From positions 2,542,001 through 2,606,000 of the forward strand of contig NC_085886.1 of NCBI RefSeq assembly GCF_035222275.1: a stretch of DNA of 64,000 nucleotides, read 5' to 3'. Source of the DNA: Podospora bellae-mahoneyi (lineage: Eukaryota; Ascomycota; Sordariomycetes; Sordariales; Podosporaceae). The notes below the pieces were generated by a model. It worked only from the letters and a program-made list of their open reading frames with translations, did not search any database and had not been told where the DNA came from. Of this stretch, positions 56,342-64,000 are shown in pieces. The translations under genes were made by a program, and so were the position numbers. The stretch's first letter is position 1, and each line of letters begins with the position of its first letter.

Positions 56342-59030
56342 ATGGCCGCACTGGTACAAGGATATCCACAGCAATCTGGGACAGTCACAATGCTTCAGAC
56401 CAGACCGGCCTCAGCCTCGGGTATGCTGCCAGTTCAGTCGAATGCGCAATATGCTCAGGGTGGAGCTCATAGAAATAGTATCCACGGCTTGCCCACAGGA
56501 GTGGCTTCTCCTGTGGTGTACCGTGGCGGCTCAGGGTCTGTCCAACCTTATGCCTACACAGGCACACCCAGCCTTAATCCGACGACACAATGGCAACAGG
56601 TCAGGTCACACCGGACATCATCCTCGCCAGCAGTGCCGACTATCCAGACGCTGGACTATCTACAGCCTGGTGTGGCCCGCTCCCGGTACGCGGCCAGCAA
56701 CTCCATGACAAACTTGCCTAGTACGGCATCCATCAGTTTGACGGGTGCCGGGTCTCGGGATGATTCAACCCTGCCATCATCAGGAACACGCAGAGCCGGT
56801 GCGCAGGCATCACAGATGAACGGAACATCGCTGTCGCCACCGATTGCACAGGCGGCGCCGCGGGTGTCACCGGAAAGATACAGGAGAACTGCGTTGCGGT
56901 CTTCTGACTCGGCGGGCTCGGGCCTAGGGAAACAGCCCCAGGAAACGGCAACCGCTGGGCGCCCAGGCCACACTCGGAGTGCATCGGATCAAAAGCCTGT
57001 GATGCTGCGGACTCCCCAGTTGCACCAGATGAACAGGCCAAACAGCTATATCGGCTCGGTATCTGGGTCGGCGATTGACGACATGGGGTTTGTCCGCGGT
57101 CAGGGACAGGAGGAACCCAGAAGAACTCGCAGACGCAGCTTGCCCGCATTGGATTCTGCCGGTTTTTCCATGCCCTTGACCCCGCCCGAGCTTAAGCAGC
57201 CGGAACTACCAAGCCGTCCAGATCGACCAGCATCGGCCAAGGTGGCCGAAAAGAAGAATAACAACCCGAACAAAGCTGCCAAAGCTGGAAGCAACAAGGC
57301 CGGCGACAGAAACAACAGCAGCGCTACTACTGATGCCCGTCTTGGCAGCTCGGACAGCCGGTCCTCTGGCCGCAGTGCTGGAAGCAACAATTCCAGAGCT
57401 TCCTCTTCTGTAAGTGATTTCTGACCTGCATATCTCGTGGCTGCATTGTCCAATCACATGTTATAGCGGCAATGTTGGGGGTTGGATCAACCAGCGCTAA
57501 TCATCTTCTACCACTTTAGTCGGCCAACCGCAGCGCGAAGACTTCCAACCCCACCGGAAACCCCGCCCCATCTTCCTCCTCGCCTTCTGAGCAGACGGGC
57601 AACAGCCAAGGTTATCCCCGGCTGGTCAACATTCCCCCACGAAGTTCATCGTCCGATGCTGCAACTCCGAAGCGTGCCGTCAATTCGTCTCCCCTTTCCA
57701 AGGCAATGGGCACGGAGACTGAGAATGGCGTGTCGGCCGATGCCGCCGACAGCGCGATTCAGGAGGCCGTGAAGCCGACCACGCCTCGCGTCGAGAGTCC
57801 GGCCGCCAGGCAGCTGGCTGCCATCAACGAGAAGGGAGGGAAGCCAAAGAACAAGACATCGAGACTTAGGAGAGCCTTCTCCTTTGGCAGCGCGGCAGAG
57901 TTCCGGAAAGCGGTACATGCTAACAGCGAAGCCGCCGAGAATGGGCCAGGCAAGCTCCAGAAGGAGCAGAGCCAGGAGGATGCGTACGAGACGGAACAAG
58001 CCCGCATCGCCCAGCGACAAGAAGAGGCTGGCATCGGCAGCAACATCTACGGTGGCAGACTCTTCTCGGGATCGACCGATAACCTATCAATCTCATCAAC
58101 GGCATCCTCGGCTTCGATTATGATTCGGAAGATGGGTCGTGGAATGAAGAAGGGCGGTCGTTCTCTTGTCGGCCTTTTCCGGCCCAAGTCCATCATTGGT
58201 GTGCCGGCCGCCGATGCCAGGATGCCCGAGGCCATGGAAGCTACCGTCTCCATGGTCAATGTCGAGGCCGAGCGCGAGCGTGTCAATGTGAACGCCGACC
58301 CTCGAACGCAAGCCGGTGGCGGTACCGGCTTCCCCCGTCTCGAGCGAAATTCCATCGACGCCGCCAATGTACCCACACTCGAAGCGGACCCACGATCTAG
58401 CACAGGCACAGACAGCTCGGCAGCACGAAAGAGCATTGTTGGCGGTGAGAAGGAACGTGCCGAGGTCTTGGCTGCTGTCCGAAAGGGCATCTTGAAGAGT
58501 ACGTTTGTTCTTTTCCGGTGAAGAGGCATGTTGCTAACATTGTTGCTTTAGAAGACCGCAATGGCTTCGCCAGCCCATCTCCACGCGGTACAGAACCGCC
58601 TCATGCTTCTAACGTCACCGATTCCCCTACCTCCAGCGCTCCCAGCACCCCCAATGATGAGCAGCAAGGACACAGACGGACTGCGCCAGTCGCCATTGGC
58701 AGTGAGGATTACTTTGTTTCGGCCCTCCGTCTCCGCCAGGACACCAAGAGCGCGCCCGGAACCCCTCAGGGCAGCCTGAAGCGCAACGCCACCTTCAGCC
58801 CCCGCATCATCACCTTTGAGACATGGCCGAGCGGGGAGTATGATCGCCGTGGTGACATCGCGACGTGCAACCGCCTGACGCCAATGCTTGCTCAGCAGAT
58901 CAAGGAAGAGCTGAACACATTCAAGATGGTGGGTCTCCTACTGATTATTCGAGCGATGCATGAGATGCTAACAACCAACCAGGAGATGGAGGTTCACGAA
59001 AACTCCAAGATTTACACGCATTTCTTCTAA
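56342..59030 (+). CDS. BNI4: BNI4-like PP1-targeting scaffold
   Basis: Four exons, 56342-57409, 57520-58498, 58552-58928 and 58983-59030, with introns of 110, 53 and 54 nt, give 823 residues. Most of the protein is disordered and rich in Ser, Pro and Ala. The last ~65 residues form the conserved Bni4 end: NATFSPRIITFETWPSGEYD then DIATCNRLTPMLAQQIKEEL and EMEVHENSKIYTHFF. In yeast, this region docks the Glc7 phosphatase through an RVxF-type site and Bni4 tethers chitin synthase 3 to the septins at the bud neck. In a filamentous fungus a role at septa or hyphal tips is inferred. Internal basic block SRLRRAFSFGSAAEFRKAV and SIMIRKMGRGMKKGGRSLVG are also conserved-looking. The 16-codon last exon carries the terminal YTHFF signature. 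Confidence 0.9.
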
Positions 59031-61191
59031 TGATTCAAGACGAATGGCCCGCACCCCTTTCAAGCACAGCAGCACCTCTCTCGGCTCGATTCTCTTTTTT
59101 CTGCACCAAGGGCGGCGAAGACGACCTCCCGTCGTGTATTTGACCAAAGGATTTGCACAATTCCCAGGCGTTTTTCTTTTTCTCTCTCATAGGACAAAGC
59201 ATAGTAAGGTGTCATGGCGTTGATTTAAGTCTTTTTTTCTTGTTCTCACATTGATCTCGACAAACTTTTTTGTTTCTCTTTATTTCCGTCTAGAATCTGG
59301 CACACAGCAGCACAGCGAAATTTAATTACAAGCGGGGTATGGGGATGAATACGGCCACGGGTTCACCTTGATCCTTTTTCTTATTTTCCTAAACAAAATT
59401 ATGTTTCTGGTTCATTCAACGAAGTTAGGAGATGTGTGCGTGTGTGCGTACGTGGTTGAGAGTTGAGTACTGTCTGTCAGCGAAAGCGAAGCGAATTGTA
59501 TCTTTAACAAGCAGAGATGTGGCTAGAGGTGTAAGGGTTGATGGGTGATGAGTGATGTTGAAAGACAGAAGACAGCGTGAAGTTTTTTAATAGATGTGTC
59601 TGGGTCTGGTGTTTTGACCGGGGGAAAGGGGGGGTGGGGGGGATGGTGTTGTGAGGAGGGGGAGTGGCGTGATGTCGCGGTGGTGGTGGTGAACTATGGA
59701 GGGAGTTGAACAACAACAGGGACGAAAGAGACGACGATGAAGAGGAACAACTACAACAACAACATCAACAACACAAACAAAACACAAAGCAAGTAAGGGG
59801 AGAAAAAGGCAACAAGACGTAATGGTGATGGTGGGTGGAGGAAGTGATTTTTTTGTCAATTCGGCATTCAGAGACAAGTTCAAAAATACATATATCATCT
59901 TTTTCTTTTCTTTTGCGCTTTTTGGGAGATGTTTGATAGTTGAGGTGTATCTTGTGTGAAGTTGCGGAAGGGGGGAGGATGATGATGGAGAGGGAGTGGG
60001 GGTAATTCTACTGGGTGTGGTGGTGGTGTAAAGTAGATAGATATTATTGTCGAGTTGGAATGGGATATATGGGTTTACAAGCTTGACGAGTAGCGGTTGT
60101 GATGTGTTATCATCAGCTTATATTTGGTATATGCGAGGCCGTTATAGATGTGCTGTATGCACGGCGCAACCGAGCCGGGCCAAGGTGGGAACTAGTTTCC
60201 TGAAATTTACGAATGAAAACTGGCCGTTGGATGATGACCTGCCTTGCTTTTTGGTTGGCGGTGCTTTTGGCTAACGGTCGCAAACCTTGCAGTAGCTTGG
60301 GGCTGAAGAGTGGGATGAGGGGATGGGGATGGGGAAGATCGAGATGGGATATGTTTCTATTAGGTTCTACGGGGACAGAAGAAACAACAGAAGAAGAAGA
60401 ATTCTGTCGATGGTGTGCAGGTGATCACAACCTGAGTTGGGATATCCGGTATCTTTCAAATGTACGATTGTCCCTCTGCAGCAGCAAACGACCGAGCCCC
60501 CCGTCCGTTGTTAGAGTGTGTAGGCAAACCACTTTACGGGAGTTGGCTGGTCAGTGGTGTCATAGATCGCCAGTATATATATATATATATATATATATAC
60601 GTACTGCATGAATAGTCATTCTCGTGTGCAGGACCACACTACCACTTCGGTGTCCTCCCACTCCCCGCGTGTCCGTTGCGTCCGGTTCTCCGTATGGGGT
60701 GTTGGTTCGTTTGTGAAATACGAACTTTTTTTCTTCCTATGATCTGCCTGCGCACAAGTGTGAAGAAAGGGTTTGTGGGGGTGGGTGCCGTGCGTTCAGG
60801 GGTCTTGAAGGAGGGACAGTGTGAGTTTGGGGAGGAGCTAACTGTGCTTGGGGCCTCGAGAAGTGCATAGGCCAATCAGACACGGCGCGCAAAGAAGTGT
60901 GGGTTCAGCCTTGCAGGGCTGGCTGGGTGAGAGAGGCTGAGATAATGGGATTTTTTTTTTTGTTTTTTTTTTGTTTTTGGAGGGGTTGCGGATTTGCGAT
61001 TACAACGAAAATTTAAGGGAAGATTTGCGACGACGACGACGACGACGACGGAAAAGGTGAACTTGGGAAGGGAAAAAATCGTGGCGTTTTTTACTTTGGG
61101 AAGAAGGCTCCTCCACGCCGCTGGTGGGAGAGGTGGTACCTCGCAGGCTGCTTCTTCTTTCTTCTTTGGCAGCAGAGGGTTGTACTCGACC
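59031..61191. other. 2.2-kb gene-free interval
   Basis: 3' flank of the BNI4-like gene, then sequence with simple repeats (G-run near 59628-59642, TA repeat at 60573-60599, T-runs near 60951-60976, CGA triplet run near 61027-61050). The last ~200 bp are open in frame with DUS1 but lack an in-frame ATG. A CCAATCA word lies at about 60872-60878. Confidence 0.4.
60573..60599. repeat. (TA)n microsatellite
   Basis: About thirteen TA units in an intergenic position. Confidence 0.9.
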
Positions 61192-62871
61192 ATGGCAACG
61201 GCTCCGACAACAGATGCCCCAGCGGCGGCGACGGGGAAGAAGTTGCACGGGAGGGAGTTCTACGAGAGTATCGGGTCGCCAAAGTATATCCTCGCGCCAA
61301 TGGTTGATCAGTCCGAATTTGTACGCCCTCCCTTCTCTGTTCATGACTGATTTTTGGCTGACGTGATGGTTTTTTGCTTCCAGGCCTGGCGTATGCTCTC
61401 CCGCTCATTCATGCCCCCCGAGCTGCAGTCAAAACTCCTCGCCTACACCCCCATGTTCCACGCCCGATTGTTCTCCCAAGATGCTCCGAAGCCGCCCTAC
61501 AACAAATACCGCGACTCGCACTTCCAGTGCGTCCTCCCCAAAGACCCCGCCACCCTCTGGCTCGACGGCAACCCCCTTGTCGGCGACAGGCCGCTGTTTG
61601 TACAATTCTGCGCCAACGACCCCCAGCACTTGCTGGCTGCTGCCTTAAAAGTCGCCCCCTACTGCGACGCGGTAGACCTCAACCTCGGCTGCCCGCAAGG
61701 TATCGCCAAAAAGGGGCACTACGGCAGTTTCTTGCAGGAGGATCAGGAGTTGATTTATAGGCTGATCAACACCCTTCACGAGAATCTTCCCATCCCAGTA
61801 ACGGCCAAGATTAGGATTTTGGAAACAAAGGAGAAGACGCTGGAGTACGCAAAGAATGTGTTGAGTGCCGGGGCGAGTATATTGACTGTTCACGGGAGGA
61901 GGAGGGAGCAGAAGAGCCATTTGACGGGGGTGGCGGATTGGGAGTATATTCGGTATTTGAGGGATAACCTACCGGCGGAGACGGTCATTTTTGCGAACGG
62001 GAATGTTCTGGAGCACGGGGATATCGAGGAGTGTATTGCTGCTACAGGGGCGGATGGGGTTATGTCTGCTGAGGGGAACTTGTCTAACCCGGCGATTTTT
62101 GCGCCTGAGCCTCAGCCGGGGGCGTTTGAGGATGAGTTCTGGAGGGGGAGGGATGGGAAGGGGGGATGGAGGGTTGATGCTGTTTTTAGACGGTATCTGG
62201 ATATTTTACACAAGTATGTGAAGGGGGGTGAGCCACCGGCGAGGAGGCCATTGTTTGTACCTGGGAAGGGGATGGATACGGAGTGGATGAAGGAGGAGAT
62301 TGTGATCCCGCCGAAAAAGGGGTCGAAATCAGAGGCATTCGGTAACCCCAACTATGGTGCCCTTCAGGCGCACATGTTCCACCTCTTACGGCACTTTGTC
62401 TCAAAGCACCATGATGTAAGAGATGCATTGGCTAGGGCGAGATTAGGAGAGTTGGAGCAGTTTGAGGGGATATACAAGATGGTTGAGAAGAAGGTTGCGG
62501 AGGGACTCATCGAGTACGAGGAGACGGATGGGAAGTCGATGGAGGATCCTGCGGAGGAAGAGAGGTTAAAGAAGCTGGTGGAGGAGATGGGTCCGGCGGA
62601 GACGAGCGCGACGGCGATTTTGAGGTGTAAGAGGCCTTGGTGGTGTGTGCAGCCTATCATTCGGCCGTTGCCCAAGGAGGCGATGGCTAGAGGTGCGATT
62701 CAGCCGGGGAAGAAGGATAAGAAGCGGGTAGCGGAGGAGGAGGCCAACGGCGGTGAGAAGAGGGTGAAGGGCGATGAGACAAATGGGAGGGATGCTAAGG
62801 TGGTAGAGGCCGTGAAAGAGGAGCTGGAGAAGCAGACGGAGTTCCAAACGAGCGAGCTTGTTAGCGGCTGA
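61192..62871 (+). CDS. DUS1: tRNA dihydrouridine(16/17) synthase DUS1
   Basis: FMN enzyme that reduces uridine 16/17 of the tRNA D-loop with NADPH. Two exons, 61192-61320 and 61384-62871, over a 63-nt intron (GTACGC...CCAG), give 538 residues. The TIM-barrel starts KYILAPMVDQSEFAWRMLSR (FMN loop). The catalytic Cys is C146 in LNLGCPQGIAKKGHYGSFLQ. TVHGRRREQK and ADWEYIRYLRD precede the phosphate-binding strand VIFANGN and GADGVMSAEGNLSNPAIF. The C-terminal helical domain follows (YGALQAHMFHLLRHFV). The protein ends in a Lys/Glu-rich tail with KKDKKR, longer than usual. The intron lies directly after the FMN motif. Upstream codons are in frame and presequence-like (see findings). Confidence 0.93.
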
Positions 62872-62934
62872 AATCTCGAGGGAATATAGATGAATAAATG
62901 ATCATCACTGCGAACTGGACTGGGTGTGGGTTCT

Positions 62935-64000
62935 CTACCTGATGGTGACCATCTCATAGTTCTCCAGCAACTTTCTGGCTTCAAACGCAATTCCATCCAT
63001 GAACTCATCCACATAAGCAGGGCCAACTACCTTGTAACTTCCATCACCCTCCCCTGAATCCCTCGTAACGACAGGAGTTGAACTCCCAAAGAAAACAAAA
63101 ACCTTGTCCCCTTTTTCCGATGTCATGGCGCAATCCCCGCCGATACACCATCACGTCCCGGTACGGTAGTAGTAACCAAACAAGCGCCCTTCCAGGCCTC
63201 GGCCATGGAGGTCAAAAATACATTGGCCGGGCCATTGGCTAGACCATTGTCGGAAGTGCCCCTAGATGATGACCCAAGTGCGGTTAATAACTGAGAAAAT
63301 TGTTGTCGGTGGTCGAGGTTTTCGCCGAGCCACTCGGGGTACAAGTGCCCGCCCATCAAAGTGCGAATGAAATCGGCACGGCCGAGATGACGGGTTGCAT
63401 TGTATCCAAAATGCGAGTGTGTCCGCTGTATCAAAGTACGAATGTCTTGGCGTGCTCTGGCAGGATCAATAGAAGTGAAAGAAGGCCCCTGGAATCCCAA
63501 TCTCTCCATCAACCTGTGGTCTGCATCCAGCTGGGGCGCCAAGGCCTCGATATCGACGCTTGGGTAAACTTGCTTGATGGTGGCCATGTGTATTCCAGCG
63601 ACTTGAATCGCAGTATCATCATCGTTGAACAGTGGGTGTTCCGGCGTCAGCCATGAGAAGCGTCTCCCGGCTTCGTGACGAGACCAAGTACATGTCATGA
63701 GGGGAGGCAGGGTTAGATCGGGGACCCAGGATGGTAGATTTGTGTCACTTTGAGATTCTGACTCTGACTCTTGCTCAGCATCAACCCGTCCAGGAACGAG
63801 GATGAAAAGATCAGGCCCATGATGCTTGAGGAAGGCCTTGGCGAAGTCTTTGACTGCCGTGCAATGATGAAGTGTGGTGTCGATAGTAATTTGCGTCCGG
63901 ATTTCCGGATTGACAAGCCCGAGTATTCCATACACTCTGTCCCTAGGCTTGGTGCAATCCCGTTGCCGAACAAGAGTGACCACCTCGAGATCGTAGCGAC
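62935..64000 (-). CDS. HET-domain (heterokaryon incompatibility) protein, partial
   Basis: The gene enters from the right edge, so the 5' part with the first HET blocks is missing. The visible frame opens with RQRDCTKPRDRVYGILGLV, the DPRDRVYGLLGL-type end of the HET domain, and continues with LPSWVPDLTLPP. From 63126 to 62935 another frame carries GDKVFVFFGSSTPVV and GPAYVDEFMDGIAFE, the usual C-terminal block of these proteins. How the two parts connect is not resolved from sequence; an intron or a damaged copy are both possible. HET-domain proteins are intracellular effectors of self/non-self recognition and programmed cell death in ascomycetes. It converges on DUS1 with 63 bp between stop codons. 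Confidence 0.75.

Noticed and set aside
1-64000. Transposons, LTR elements or RIP-mutated AT-rich blocks
   Set aside because: Looked for reverse transcriptase, integrase or transposase motifs, long terminal repeats and AT-rich islands; none was seen beyond the short palindromic repeat.

Overview
The window looks like chromosomal DNA of a filamentous ascomycete, most probably a sordariomycete near Sordariales. The evidence is short spliceosomal introns (mostly 50-66 nt, with CTAAC/CTGAC-type branch sites close to the acceptor), GC-rich third codon positions, intron-bearing tRNA-Phe genes, an end-joining Ku80 gene of filamentous-fungal type, a HET-domain gene, and gene models whose products are fungal or conserved eukaryotic families. 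This placement is inferred from family resemblance read by eye; no database search was run. No transposon with coding capacity, virus-like element, CRISPR or rRNA gene was seen.

Layout. 0-2.3 kb: 5' end of an SR-rich protein, diverging from the dolichol-phosphate-mannose regulator DPM2, then an intron-bearing tRNA-Phe. 2.3-6 kb: a BCAS3-type beta-propeller protein. 7.8-9.4 kb: a head-to-head pair of SnoaL/NTF2-like paralogues, one intact and one apparently decaying. 9.57-9.66 kb: copy one of a short dispersed inverted repeat. 10-12.4 kb: Ku80, diverging from a TMEM205-like membrane protein (12.8-13.5 kb). 14.2-15 kb: a low-complexity protein with a poly-Asn run. 16.9-18.1 kb: a DUF1295 reductase-like membrane protein, diverging from DNA topoisomerase III (18.9-21.05 kb). 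24.5-25.6 kb: an STB3-type regulator. 28.3-30.3 kb: second tRNA-Phe, the TIM23 motor J-protein Tim14/Pam18 and a DUF3602/Par32-like protein. 36-37.6 kb: a single C2H2 zinc-finger protein. 38.8-40.1 kb: an unrecognised membrane protein. 42.3-43.2 kb: a small protein made almost entirely of six-residue beta-solenoid repeats resembling bactofilins. 44.75-47.5 kb: a large ING/PHD chromatin protein. 48.07-48.18 kb: copy two of the dispersed repeat. 50-50.8 kb: a secreted cutinase-family esterase. 56.3-59 kb: a BNI4-like PP1-targeting scaffold. 61.2-62.9 kb: tRNA dihydrouridine synthase DUS1. 62.9 kb to the end: a HET-domain protein cut by the window edge.

The genes do not form a pathway cluster. 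Most are housekeeping genes separated by long gene-free intervals (2-5.7 kb) rich in homopolymers and microsatellites. Several functions echo each other: genome maintenance (Ku80, TOP3), chromatin/transcription (ING/PHD, STB3, C2H2), tRNA supply and modification (two tRNA-Phe, DUS1), and mitochondrial biogenesis (Tim14).

The points most worth pursuing are the beta-solenoid protein, the dispersed palindromic repeat with tRNA-promoter-like boxes, the presequence-like N-terminal extensions in frame with TOP3 and DUS1, and the decaying SnoaL-like paralogue. Exon boundaries were deduced by eye from GT/AG sites, reading-frame phase and family conservation; each multi-exon model given with coordinates adds up to a whole number of codons.
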